A stretch of 64,000 nucleotides of DNA from Hymenobacter persicinus (GTDB lineage: Bacteria > Bacteroidota > Bacteroidia > Cytophagales > Hymenobacteraceae). The translations under genes were made by a program, and so were the position numbers. The DNA is taken from assembly GCF_004167665.1 (NCBI RefSeq), contig NZ_SEWE01000009.1, positions 62,001 to 126,000 of the forward strand. Direction: 5' to 3'. Shown one piece after another: positions 16,111 through 25,507 of this stretch (the stretch's first letter is position 1; each line of letters opens with the position of its first letter). The notes beneath the pieces were generated by a model. It was not told where the DNA came from and searched no databases. It saw only the letters and a list, made by a program, of their open reading frames with translations.

Positions 16111-17463
16111 TTAGTACGAAGTCGGCAGGCTGCCCTGGGCGCGGAGCAGGTCAACTTTGCTGCTCAGCACCTGAAACAGGGCGCTGTAGTAATTGAGCTG
16201 GGCGGTGCGCAGCGTGGTCTGGGCCACAATCACGTCGAGGTAGGTTTTGATGCCCTCCCGGTATTGCAAGTCCACCACCGAGTACACCTCCTTCGACAAA
16301 GCCAGGTTGCGCTGGCCGATGAGGTAGTCGGTATAGTAGCCCTTGTAGCTGGCCAGGGCCTGTTCATACTCGGTGTTGATGCTGTTGCGGGTGGCCACAA
16401 TATCCTGGTCGAGGCGCTGGTCGCCGAGGCGGACGCGGCGCAGGTTCTGCAGCCGGCGCGTACCCTGGAAAATGGGCAGACTCAGCTGCAGGCCCGCGTA
16501 GGAGCTGGGGAAGCGCTGGGAGTACAGGTCGCCGAAGTTGTTGTTCTGGAAGGCCGCGTTGTAGTTGCCGAAGGCCGACAGCGAGGGCAGGAATCCCCAG
16601 CGGTAAAAGCTGATCTGGGCTTCCTGGAGGGCCTTCTGGGTTTGCAGGCGCTGCAGCTCGATGCGGTTGGCGGGGTCCAGGCCCAGGGCCGTGTCGGCCA
16701 CGGCGTCGCGCATGAGCTGGAGCGTGTCGTACTGCAGGGCCAGGGGCTGGGCGCCGGGCAGGCCCATGAGGTCCTTCAGGTAGGCCGACTTGGCCTTGAT
16801 GGCTTCCACGGCCTGCTTGCGGGCCACGATGGAGTTGTTGAGCGAAATCTCTGCCTGCTTGTAGTCGATTTTATCCACGATGCCGGCGTCGTAGCGGGCC
16901 TTGGCGTCTTTCAGGCTGCGCTGCAGCCGCACGATGTCCTCGCCCAGCACGTCGAGCTGGCGCTGGGAGAGCAGCACGTCGTAGAAGGCCTTGCTCACGC
17001 CTGCCACCACGTCGATACGCACGTTGGCGGTGGTTTGCTGGTAGAGCTGGCGGGAAGGCCGGGCGCTGCGGGAGGCCAGCAGCACGTCGTTGTTGAAAAT
17101 GGCCTGGGTGCCGGCCAGCCCGATAGTGGACGTGTTGCGCAGGCCAATCTGCCGGGGTACGTTCACGCCCTCCGCGTTGGGAAACACGGTGTAGGGCAGC
17201 TGGAAGTAGTGCTGGCCGGTGGCGTTGAGGTTGACCTGGGGCAGCCAGCCGGCCAGCCCGATGCGGATGTTGGCCTCGTTGGTTTCCTCGTCGATGCGGG
17301 CCTGGCGCAGCAAGGGCTGGTTTTGCAGGGCAAACTGCAGGCACTGGTCGAGGGTGAGCTGGCTGGGCGGTGGCGGCGTGGCCACCAGTTGCGCCCGCAC
17401 CCCAAGCGGGGCAAACAGGAGCAGGCCGAGCAGAAGCCGAAGCGTCTGAATCCGTTGTTTCAT
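16111..17463 (-). CDS. TolC-family outer membrane efflux channel
   Basis: A 450-aa outer membrane factor. A signal peptide (MKQRIQTLRLLLGLLLFAPLGVRA) precedes the first OEP repeat, which starts LTLDQCLQFALQNQPLLRQA as in the family. The second repeat contains LQRLQTQKALQEAQISFYRWGFLPSLSAFG. It is expected to trimerise into a beta-barrel with a long periplasmic alpha-tunnel. It is the first gene of a three-gene operon with the fusion protein and the RND pump, so this is the export duct for that pump. A repeat element separates it from the second gene. Confidence 0.93.
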   Translation of the reverse strand: MKQRIQTLRLLLGLLLFAPLGVRAQLVATPPPPSQLTLDQCLQFALQNQPLLRQARIDEETNEANIRIGLAGWLPQVNLNATGQHYFQLPYTVFPNAEGVNVPRQIGLRNTSTIGLAGTQAIFNNDVLLASRSARPSRQLYQQTTANVRIDVVAGVSKAFYDVLLSQRQLDVLGEDIVRLQRSLKDAKARYDAGIVDKIDYKQAEISLNNSIVARKQAVEAIKAKSAYLKDLMGLPGAQPLALQYDTLQLMRDAVADTALGLDPANRIELQRLQTQKALQEAQISFYRWGFLPSLSAFGNYNAAFQNNNFGDLYSQRFPSSYAGLQLSLPIFQGTRRLQNLRRVRLGDQRLDQDIVATRNSINTEYEQALASYKGYYTDYLIGQRNLALSKEVYSVVDLQYREGIKTYLDVIVAQTTLRTAQLNYYSALFQVLSSKVDLLRAQGSLPTSY

Positions 17464-17797
17464 AGCAAAGAAAAGACAGCTACCACTTCAGTAGCCGAAA
17501 GGTGCTGGGCGGGATAACCCAATAGGGGCGGATAGAGCGGCAGCCCAATAGCGCGAACCCAGCCCGGAAAGCTGCGCTGCGCGAGGGCCCGAAGCCGAGC
17601 GGGCAAACCCGGCCGGCCTGGCGGGGGGGTAGGCTTAGAAGGGCGCCGGTGGGGTGGGATAGTGCGGCCGACGCAGGGCGGAGCATTCCGGGGTGGACAG
17701 GAATACAAGTCCACTAAACCAGCGGCCGGGCAAAAGGTTGCAGACCGAGCCGAACCAGTCGGTGGCCCACTACCCTCGCAAAAGCCGATTCTCGGGC
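17464..17797. other. Intergenic region upstream of the efflux operon
   Basis: About 334 bp of GC-rich DNA between pbpC (3' end) and the efflux operon (5' end). On the minus strand CTATTGGG occurs twice, 26 bp apart (plus-strand coordinates 17518-17525 and 17544-17551), close to the expected promoter and a possible regulator site. No TetR- or AraC-type regulator gene is adjacent. No credible ORF or RNA gene. Confidence 0.4.
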
Positions 17798-20098
17798 CTA
17801 GAGCTCGGTTACCAGCACCCGCACGTCGGTATTGCGGCCGTGGTCATCGGCGCAGGAAATCTTGACCGAGCCCGCGGGCGGGCGGAAAAAGATCCGCTCG
17901 TTGGCCGCCGCTGCGCGCAGAAACCGGTCGTTGACGTACCAGTACACTTGGCGCACCTCGTTGTCGGTGGTGCAGCTGAGCAAGAGCTGCTGCCGCTCCC
18001 CTTTGGTCAGCACGTACTCCGAGTTGGCCAGGGGCGAGGTAATGCTGGGGGCCCGGTCGCGGCCCCCGCGCACGAGCTGGCAGGCGGGATTATGGGGCGG
18101 CAGGCGGCGGTACGGAATGCCCTGGGCTTCCTTGAAAGCCAGTACTTCGGGCTGCAAATTTGGGTACAGCTCGCGGCGGTAGCCCGCGGGGGGCGCGCAG
18201 GCCCGGCAGTAGGCATACTGCCCGTCGGCCGAGAGCAACACTTCCTTCTGGTGCTGGCAGCGCCTAGTGGTGGAAATACCGGGCAAAAAGTAATCGATGA
18301 GCTGGTTGGGGCAGGTTTCCCCCGGGGGCAGGCCCGTTTCGGCGCACACCAGCCGGAAGTCGAGGCTGGCCGGGGGCTGAAACCAGTTGTTGGGTGAGTT
18401 ATAGGCCAGGGCGTTGAACAAGTCGAAGAGCAGGGGCGTGGCCACGTCGGAGCCGGTGAGGGCCGGGCTGCCCTGTCCGCTGAAGTTGCCCACCCACACC
18501 CCGATGGTATACTCCTTATTATAGCCGATGCTCCAGGCGTCGCGGCGGCCGTAGCTGGTCCCGGTTTTCCAGGCAACCTTGGGCAGACGGAGGCTGGCTT
18601 CGTAGCCAACGGGCAAATCGGGGCGGGTGAGCTGGGCCAGGATGTCGGTGATGAGGAAAGCTGAAGCGTCGGAAAACAGCGCCGTCGGAGCCTGCGGCCG
18701 AGCCGGGGCTTGCCATTGCAGCGGAGCGTACTGCCCGCCCCGGGCCAGGGTCACGTACAGGTTGGTCAGCTCCTCCAACGTCGCCCCGCAGCCACCCAGG
18801 ATGGTGCTCAGACCCAGGTGGGGCGCGTCGCGGGCCACGCGCCGAAAGCCGGCCGCCCGCAGCTTGTCGGTAAACGTGGGTACGCCCAGCTCCGATAGCA
18901 CCCGCACGGCCGGAATATTGAGCGAATACGCCAGGGCCCGGTCCAGGGGCACTTCCCCGTTGCAGCGCTTGTCGAAGTTTTCGGGCTGGTAGCCGTTGAA
19001 GTTGGTGGGCACGTCGGGCAGCAGCAGCTTGGGCGTGACCAAGCCTTTGTCGAGGGCTACGGCGTAGAGCAGGGGCTTGAGGGTGCTGCCCGGGGAGCGG
19101 ATGGCCTGCACGCCGTCGTTCTGGCCCTTGCTGGCCGCATCCCGAAAGTCGGCCGAGCCCACGTACGCCTCCACGGCCCGGCTACGGTTGTTGACCACCA
19201 GCACCGCGGCGTTGGTAATCCCCAGTTCCTGCAGTCGGCGGACATAGTTGCGGGTCAGGTCCTCAGCTTTGGCCTGCTTGCTGCGCACGAGCGTGGCCCG
19301 CAGGCTGGGCTGGCCGGGAAATTGCCGCACCAGCCGCCGCGCCAGGTGGGGGGCCAGGCGCGGGGCCGCGTGCCTCTGCACATCCAGAGGTTCGAGCAGA
19401 GCATCGGCAATGGCTTGGTGGGGAAACAGCCGCTGAGCATCGAAGCGGCGCAGCCAGCGGTTACGCTCCTGCCGGATGGCCGCGTTGTGGCGGCCCAGCA
19501 CCACCCCGCGCGGACGGTTCGGAATAATGGCCAGCGTCACGGTCTGGGCCAGTGAAAGGTAGTCAGGGGGCTGTTGAAAATACAGCAGCGCGGCCGACTT
19601 AACGCCTTCCACGTTGCCGCCGTAGGGCACCAGGTTCAGGTAGAGCTGCAGAATTTCGGCCTTGCTATAGTGGGCCTCCAGCTGCAGGGCGCGCAGCATT
19701 TCGAGCAACTTGTTGGGCCAGGTGCGCTCCTTGGGCTCCAGCAGCCGAGCCACCTGCATGGTGATGGTGCTGGCCCCGGTGGTGCGGCCCGAGCCGGTCA
19801 GGTTGCGGCCCGCGGCCTTGAGAATGGCCAGCGGGTTGACGCCGGGATGGTAGTAGAAGTAACGGTCCTCCTTCTCAATGATGGTTTGGCGCAGGGCCGG
19901 GGTGATTTCGCGCAACTCGGTTTTCATGCGCCACTTCTGGGTCGGGTTCAGAAAGGCGTGCAGCACGGTGCCGTCGGCGGCCAGCACCAGGGGAGAGTAC
20001 TGAGGGGCTGGGGGCAGCGGAAACAGCCAGTTCAGGCCGCCAAGCAGCCCGGCCAGGACCAGCAGAGTGCCCGCCACTATGGCTACGCGTCGTTTCAT
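17798..20098 (-). CDS. pbpC: Penicillin-binding protein 1C (bifunctional peptidoglycan synthase)
   Basis: A 766-aa class A PBP. An N-terminal membrane anchor (MKRRVAIVAGTLLVLAGLLG) leads to a GT51 glycosyltransferase: EKEDRYFYYHPGVNPLAILKA, TTGASTITMQVARLL and EILQLYLNLVPYGG. The transpeptidase follows with Ser338 in SPGSTLKP, YSLN, and WKTGTSYG. The C-terminal 100 residues are the BiPBP_C domain of PBP1C, with an ETCPNQ/cysteine segment before it. The start at 20098 is chosen over one 16 codons upstream since it begins at the usual short basic tail plus anchor. PBP1C genes usually pair with an alpha-2-macroglobulin gene; here that gene lies 5.4 kb away, on the same strand beyond susC-susD. 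Confidence 0.93.
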   Translation of the reverse strand: MKRRVAIVAGTLLVLAGLLGGLNWLFPLPPAPQYSPLVLAADGTVLHAFLNPTQKWRMKTELREITPALRQTIIEKEDRYFYYHPGVNPLAILKAAGRNLTGSGRTTGASTITMQVARLLEPKERTWPNKLLEMLRALQLEAHYSKAEILQLYLNLVPYGGNVEGVKSAALLYFQQPPDYLSLAQTVTLAIIPNRPRGVVLGRHNAAIRQERNRWLRRFDAQRLFPHQAIADALLEPLDVQRHAAPRLAPHLARRLVRQFPGQPSLRATLVRSKQAKAEDLTRNYVRRLQELGITNAAVLVVNNRSRAVEAYVGSADFRDAASKGQNDGVQAIRSPGSTLKPLLYAVALDKGLVTPKLLLPDVPTNFNGYQPENFDKRCNGEVPLDRALAYSLNIPAVRVLSELGVPTFTDKLRAAGFRRVARDAPHLGLSTILGGCGATLEELTNLYVTLARGGQYAPLQWQAPARPQAPTALFSDASAFLITDILAQLTRPDLPVGYEASLRLPKVAWKTGTSYGRRDAWSIGYNKEYTIGVWVGNFSGQGSPALTGSDVATPLLFDLFNALAYNSPNNWFQPPASLDFRLVCAETGLPPGETCPNQLIDYFLPGISTTRRCQHQKEVLLSADGQYAYCRACAPPAGYRRELYPNLQPEVLAFKEAQGIPYRRLPPHNPACQLVRGGRDRAPSITSPLANSEYVLTKGERQQLLLSCTTDNEVRQVYWYVNDRFLRAAAANERIFFRPPAGSVKISCADDHGRNTDVRVLVTEL

Positions 20099-20507
20099 GC
20101 ACTCCAGCCCATCGGGCGCTCGGGGGTCAGTGGTCGAAAGCAACAAGATACTGACTTAGCAGTGCTCCCGACACCTTATTTATATAGGTGCCGAGCCGCC
20201 GACCAGATTGGGTGCCGAAGTGGAGCGAGTTTTTTGTCGGCCCGGCGGCTCGGCAGGCGACTAGCATGAACATGAAGATTGTACTAATCAGCGGGAAACT
20301 AACAAGCGTTTGTTGGCTCGGGGGCTTAATTTTCCTTGTATAGGGTTAGATATATCCAATTAGTCGCCACCGGATTAGAAATTAGAATAGGGTTAAAAAC
20401 AGAAATAGTAAGTTGGTGTATTGCCGTTGTTCGCACTCTTTGTATTAAATTGGAGGCTTGTACGCATCTCCTCACACTTACACTTTTTTACTCAACACCA
20501 TTTTTGC
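20099..20507. promoter_or_regulatory. Divergent promoter and leader region of pbpC and susC
   Basis: The 409 bp include a markedly AT-rich half (about 20270-20507) that leads into susC. TAAATTGG at 20446-20453 is one mismatch from TAnnTTTG and has TTG about 20 bp upstream (20427-20429), so it is a plausible susC promoter, but not strong evidence. The expected sigma/anti-sigma genes for a regulated SusC are not adjacent. Confidence 0.4.
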
Positions 20508-23500
20508 ATGAAAAAAATCTTACTCATGAGTTTCTTGCTCATGATCACCTTGCTACAGCAGGTGACGGCTCAAACCCGGAGTATTTCTGGGCGGGTCACG
20601 GACAGACAAACTGGTGAAGGTGTACCCGGTGTCACCATCCTGGTAAAAGGTACGTCGAATGGTATTTCTACCAATTCCGACGGTACGTATACGCTGACGA
20701 ACGTACCAGAAAGCGGTGCTACGCTGGTATTCAGCTCCATTGGCTTCCTGACTCAGGAGCGTCCCGTGGGCACCGACACCCAAATCAACATCGGTCTGGC
20801 TACCGACTCCAAGCAGCTGAGCGAAGTTGTGGTAACCGCTCTGGGTATCGAGCGGGAGCGCAAGTCGCTGGGTTACGCTGTGCAGACGCTGGATAACAAG
20901 GAAATCACCCGCGCCAACGAATCCAACTTGGTTCGCTCGCTGCAGGGCCGCGTAGCCGGGGTACAGATCTCGGGTGCTTCCGGCTCGGCCGGTGGTGCTA
21001 CCCGCGTAGTAATCCGGGGTTCGCAGTCGTTCACGGGCGATAACCAGCCGATCTACGTAGTAGACGGTAACATCATCAGCAACAGCGCCGTGAACAGCTC
21101 GGCTGGCTCGGGTGGTGACCTCAACAACGGCGTCGACCTTCCCAACCGCGCCGGTGATATCGACCCCAACAACGTGGAGTCGATTACGATTCTGAAAGGC
21201 CCCGCCGCTGCCGCCCTCTACGGCGCCCGCGCTGCTTCGGGTGCTATCGTTATTACCACCAAGAAAGGCACCGGTACGAAAGGCCAGTCGCAGATCACGC
21301 TCAACAGCTCCCTCACGCTGGACCGCGTAAACCGTCTGCCCAACTTCCAGAACACCTACGGTAGCGGTAACGACGGCGTGTACGACCCCGAGAACAACAC
21401 GAGCTGGGGTCCGAAAATGCTGGGTCAGAACGTAGCCGACTGGCACACCATCGGCATCCGCAATGCCGCCGGTCAGCCTGCTGACTCCATCAAGCTGGTT
21501 CCTCACCCCGACAACGTTCGTAACTTCTACGAGACGGGTCAGACCTTCAACAACTCGATTTCCTTCGCTGGCTCGAACGAGGCTTCGAACTACTACGTGT
21601 CGCTGTCGGATGTTCGCACCAAGTCGATCATTCCAAACACGAACTACAAGCGGACTTCGGTTAGCCTGAGCGGCGGCACTCGCCTGTTCAACCGCGTATC
21701 GACCAACGGTTCGGTAACCTACGTGAAGTCGGGCGGTGACCGTGGTATCCAGGGTCAGTCGCGTGCCAACATCATCCAGACGATTGCCAACACGCCCCGC
21801 GACATTGAAATTAAGGATCAGAAGGACTACAACGATCCGCGCTACAACCTGTCGACCTACTACCTGGCTGGTTTCCGCAACAACCCGTACTTCCTGCTCG
21901 ACAAAAACCTGCTCACCGACAACGTGGACCGTATCCTGGGTACGGCTGCCGTTAGCTACGACCCACTGTCGTGGCTGAACGTGACGCTGCGTCAGGGGGT
22001 TGACTTCTACTCGGACCGTCGTCGTCAGCGCATCGCGCAGGGTACTATCAACAACGCTACCGGTCGTTACATTGAGGACGTACTCTACGGCCGCAACGCT
22101 ACCACCGACCTGTTGTTCAACTTCACCAAGAGCATCAACGAAGACTTCGTTGTGAAAGCAATTCTGGGTGGTCAGTACCAGCAGCAGTCGTTTGAGCGCA
22201 ACAACATGGACGGCGTAGGTCTGGTAGTTCCGGATTTCTACGACCTGAGCAACTCGGCCGCCGCCGTACTGGTGACCAAGACTGAGACCCAGACCCGCGT
22301 AGCCGGTGCTTTCGCCGACCTGCAGCTGGCGTTCCGCAACTACCTGTTCGTGGGCCTGACCGGTCGTAACGACTGGGCTTCGACGCTGCCCAAGAAAAAC
22401 CGCTCGTTCTTCTACCCAAGCGCCAACGTGAGCTTCGTGTTCTCGGACGCTCTGAAGATCCAGAACGACATCTTCTCGTCGGGTAAAGTACGTGCCAACA
22501 TCGCCTCGGTAGGTAAGTCGGCTCCGCCGTACTCGATCCAGCCCGTGTTCACCAAGTCCTCGATTGACGATGGTTTCAGCGGCCAGTACGTATTCCCCCT
22601 GGGTTCCGTACCCGGCTTCCGCGTGGGTAACACCCTGGGCAACCCCGACTTGAAGTCGGAGCTGACCACCTCGTACGAAGTAGGTACCGAGCTGAACTTC
22701 CTGAAGAACCGCATCGGCATCGACTTCACGTACTACAACGCCAAGAGCAAGGACATCATCGTAGCCGTACCTGTATCGAGCACCTCGGGCTTCACCTCGC
22801 AGTACGCCAACGCCGGCTCGATGGAGAACAAGGGTATCGAAGTAGCGCTGAACCTGACCCCCGTGCAGCTGACCAACGGCTTCAAGTGGGACGTGAACAT
22901 GACCTACACCCGCAACCGCAACCGCGTGACGGCCGTGACCAGCAACACGCCTAACATCGGCGTAGGTGGTCTGGGCAGCGTATCGCTGGAAGCCCGCGTA
23001 GGCCAGCCTTACCAGAGCTTCTTCGGCAGCAAAATGCTGCGCGACCCCGAAGGCCGCGTAGTAGTAAGCCCAACCACGGGCTTCCCGCTGGCTGATCCGG
23101 TTCTGGCTCCTCTGGGCTCGATCCAGCCGGACTACCTGGCTGGCCTGTCGTCCACGTTCTCGTTCAAGGGCCTGGCCCTGAACGTGCTGTTCGACACCAA
23201 GCAGGGTGGCAAATTCTACTCGCAGACCATCACCTCGGGTTACTTCACGGGTGCTCTGGAAGAGACGACGGCCAACGACCGTCAGCCCTTCCTCTACCCC
23301 AACTCGGTACTGCGTAACGCCGATGGCACTTTTACCCCCAACACGACTGTTCTCGCCAACGGCGGCTTCACCTACTGGTCGCAGGTTGCCAACATCGGCG
23401 AAAACACGCTGTTTGACGCTTCGTACGTTAAATTCCGTGAGGCCAGCCTGAGCTACAGCCTGCCAACGAACCTGGTAAGCAAAGTGAAGCTGACCGGCGT

Positions 23501-23666
23501 TCAGTTCTCGCTGATTGGTCGTAACCTCGCTCTGTGGACCCCAAAGTCGCAGAAGCACATGGATCCGGAAGTAAGCTCTTTTGGTTCGGGTAACAACCAG
23601 GGCTACGAGTTCTTCGCTTATCCGACGACCCGTTCGTACGGTGCCAGCCTGAAGCTCACCCTGTAA
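20508..23666 (+). CDS. SusC/RagA-family TonB-dependent outer membrane transporter
   Basis: A 1052-aa outer membrane protein. After the signal peptide (MKKILLMSFLLMITLLQQVTA) comes a carboxypeptidase-regulatory-like beta domain (SISGRVTDRQTGEGVPGVTI), a TonB-box-like LSEVVVTALG, the plug with NLVRSLQGRVAGVQI and QPIYVVDG, then a 22-strand barrel ending in an aromatic/basic tail. It imports a bulky solute, using TonB energy, together with its SusD partner. The start at 20508 gives the signal peptide; the frame extends 29 codons further upstream without homology. Codon use (many GTA, GGT, CGT) differs from its GC3-rich neighbours, as in highly expressed genes. Substrate unknown; no glycosidase adjoins. 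Confidence 0.95.
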   Translation: MKKILLMSFLLMITLLQQVTAQTRSISGRVTDRQTGEGVPGVTILVKGTSNGISTNSDGTYTLTNVPESGATLVFSSIGFLTQERPVGTDTQINIGLATDSKQLSEVVVTALGIERERKSLGYAVQTLDNKEITRANESNLVRSLQGRVAGVQISGASGSAGGATRVVIRGSQSFTGDNQPIYVVDGNIISNSAVNSSAGSGGDLNNGVDLPNRAGDIDPNNVESITILKGPAAAALYGARAASGAIVITTKKGTGTKGQSQITLNSSLTLDRVNRLPNFQNTYGSGNDGVYDPENNTSWGPKMLGQNVADWHTIGIRNAAGQPADSIKLVPHPDNVRNFYETGQTFNNSISFAGSNEASNYYVSLSDVRTKSIIPNTNYKRTSVSLSGGTRLFNRVSTNGSVTYVKSGGDRGIQGQSRANIIQTIANTPRDIEIKDQKDYNDPRYNLSTYYLAGFRNNPYFLLDKNLLTDNVDRILGTAAVSYDPLSWLNVTLRQGVDFYSDRRRQRIAQGTINNATGRYIEDVLYGRNATTDLLFNFTKSINEDFVVKAILGGQYQQQSFERNNMDGVGLVVPDFYDLSNSAAAVLVTKTETQTRVAGAFADLQLAFRNYLFVGLTGRNDWASTLPKKNRSFFYPSANVSFVFSDALKIQNDIFSSGKVRANIASVGKSAPPYSIQPVFTKSSIDDGFSGQYVFPLGSVPGFRVGNTLGNPDLKSELTTSYEVGTELNFLKNRIGIDFTYYNAKSKDIIVAVPVSSTSGFTSQYANAGSMENKGIEVALNLTPVQLTNGFKWDVNMTYTRNRNRVTAVTSNTPNIGVGGLGSVSLEARVGQPYQSFFGSKMLRDPEGRVVVSPTTGFPLADPVLAPLGSIQPDYLAGLSSTFSFKGLALNVLFDTKQGGKFYSQTITSGYFTGALEETTANDRQPFLYPNSVLRNADGTFTPNTTVLANGGFTYWSQVANIGENTLFDASYVKFREASLSYSLPTNLVSKVKLTGVQFSLIGRNLALWTPKSQKHMDPEVSSFGSGNNQGYEFFAYPTTRSYGASLKLTL

Positions 23667-23685
23667 TCTTATTAAAAGTCAACCG

Positions 23686-25272
23686 ATGAAATTCAAAAAC
23701 ATACGGTCTATTGCACTCATTGGGCTTTTATTGAGCACTGGTGCCTGCAAAAAGGACATTTTCGACATCAATACTGATCCGAACAACCCAACCAGCGCGG
23801 ACATTGCGCTGGTACTGCCCTCGGGCCAGGCTTTCGTAAGCTTCGTGGTGGGTGGTCAGTACAACATCATGGGTGAGATTCTGGCGCAGCACATGGGTAT
23901 TCCCAACGGTGCCAACCAGTACCGCAGCTACGACCAGTTCAACATCAACTCGGGCACCTTCGACGGCCGCCAGTTCCAGAACCTGTACGCCGGCGCGCTG
24001 GAAGACTTCCAGAACGTCATCAACCAGGGCACTCCGGCCGGTGAACTCCGCATGGTGGGCATTGCCAAGATCCTGAAGGCGCACACCTACCAGGTGCTGA
24101 CCGACCTGTACGGCGACCTGCCCTACAGCGAGGCCCTGACCGGGGTGAACACCACGCCGAAGTATGACAAGCAGCAGGACATCTACAAGTCCCTGCAGCT
24201 GCTGCTCGACGAGGCCATCAACGACATCAACAAGCAGCAGGGTCGTTTCCCTGCCAACGCTGACCTGAACTACCAGGCCAACAACGAAGCCAACATGGCG
24301 AAGTGGGTGCGCTTGGCCAACACGCTGAAACTGCGCATGTACATGCGCACCAGCGAGGTGGATCCAGCGGGTGCTGAAGCCGGCATCAAAGCCCTGTACG
24401 CTCGCAACACCGACGTGACGGCACTGTTCATGCGCTCGGGTGAAAGCTTCCAGTTCAACAACGGCACGGCGACCAACACGGAGAACCCGTTCTACCAGGC
24501 CAACTTCCGTCTGCCCAACAACCTGGCGGGCAGCGCCACGATTGGCAACATCATGACCAGCACCAACGACCCCCGTCTGCCGGTGTACTTCCTGGATGCT
24601 GACCTGAAGACGACGCCTATCGACTACCTGTTCGTGGAGCCCGGTCGTAACGTGTACGTGAACAACTACATCAACCCTCCCGGAACCACGCTCAACGCAA
24701 TTCGTTACTCGTGGCCCGGAACGTGGTTCATTGGCCAGAACTTCACGAACTCCGGCGCGCTTGGTAGCACGTACGCTGGCATTTCGGCTACGGACGCCGC
24801 GGCTAAGTCGCGCCCCACGCTGCTGCTGACCTACGAAGAAAGCCTGTTCCTGCGCTCGGAAGCGGCTTCCCGCGGCTGGGCTCCGGCTGGCGAGGTTGCC
24901 AAAACGCTGTACGATAACGCCGTAACGGCCTCGCTGACGCGCTACGGCGTAGGCGCCGGTGCCACGGCTTACCTGGCGCAGACCCGCGTAGCTTTCCCAA
25001 CCACGGGTAGCACGGCCGACAAAGTGAAGGCCATCAGCACCCAGAAGTGGCTGTCGTACTACGGCACCAACGGTATGGAAGCTTGGTCGGATCAGCGTCG
25101 GACGAACAACCCGCCGCTGACGTCGCCAATCGTGAACACGCTGGGCGCGGGTAAATTCGTGAACCGCCTGCCCTACGTTGACTCGGAACTGCAGCGCAAC
25201 ACTGCCAACGTTTCGGCCACGGGCTTGGCCCCCGGCGACATCCAGACCCGCGTATGGTGGGACGTAAACTAA
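23686..25272 (+). CDS. SusD/RagB-family surface lipoprotein (SusD-like_2 type)
   Basis: A 528-aa lipoprotein; the lipobox is LLLSTGAC with Cys21. The following FDINTDPNNPTSAD is characteristic of the SusD-like_2 group. Tetratricopeptide-like helices (YAGALEDFQNVI, IYKSLQLLLDEAINDIN) form the usual scaffold that caps the SusC barrel and captures ligand. Length fits the family. It begins 19 bp after susC and shares its transcript, ended by a hairpin terminator. The ligand cannot be predicted: SusD-like_2 proteins serve peptides, glycans or other solutes in various systems. Confidence 0.93.
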   Translation: MKFKNIRSIALIGLLLSTGACKKDIFDINTDPNNPTSADIALVLPSGQAFVSFVVGGQYNIMGEILAQHMGIPNGANQYRSYDQFNINSGTFDGRQFQNLYAGALEDFQNVINQGTPAGELRMVGIAKILKAHTYQVLTDLYGDLPYSEALTGVNTTPKYDKQQDIYKSLQLLLDEAINDINKQQGRFPANADLNYQANNEANMAKWVRLANTLKLRMYMRTSEVDPAGAEAGIKALYARNTDVTALFMRSGESFQFNNGTATNTENPFYQANFRLPNNLAGSATIGNIMTSTNDPRLPVYFLDADLKTTPIDYLFVEPGRNVYVNNYINPPGTTLNAIRYSWPGTWFIGQNFTNSGALGSTYAGISATDAAAKSRPTLLLTYEESLFLRSEAASRGWAPAGEVAKTLYDNAVTASLTRYGVGAGATAYLAQTRVAFPTTGSTADKVKAISTQKWLSYYGTNGMEAWSDQRRTNNPPLTSPIVNTLGAGKFVNRLPYVDSELQRNTANVSATGLAPGDIQTRVWWDVN

Positions 25273-25292
25273 GCGTCTGACTTACAAATAAG

Positions 25293-25326
25293 AAAAGCCC
25301 CGACCAAGTGGTCGGGGCTTTTTTTG
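25293..25326 (+). terminator. Terminator of susC-susD
   Basis: Stem AAGCCCCGACCA / TGGTCGGGGCTT followed by an uninterrupted T-tract, 20 bp past the susD stop. Confidence 0.93.
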
Positions 25327-25460
25327 TGTCTTCCAGCCACTGGTCGTCTTAGTATTCAGGGCATCATTCCTAGGCGGTCAGGTTACTTTCGGAGAGAACG
25401 TAAGGCCAGCGCTTCAACTCTGGCTACTAGGCTCTGGCCGTCTATTCAAGCCTGCTGGTT

Positions 25461-25498
25461 CTGCCGCGGCCGATGCTTCCAACGTCTGGCCGCGGCAG
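25461..25498 (-). terminator. Hairpin after the alpha-2-macroglobulin gene
   Basis: A perfect 11-bp stem (CTGCCGCGGCC and GGCCGCGGCAG) about 10 bp past the stop of the minus-strand gene. There is no T-tract, so termination is an inference. Confidence 0.5.
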
Positions 25499-25507
25499 GG
25501 CCGGGCG

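Noticed and set aside
20553..23558. 1001-codon open frame antisense to susC
   Set aside because: An effect of the codon bias of the highly expressed susC; no start context and no family match.
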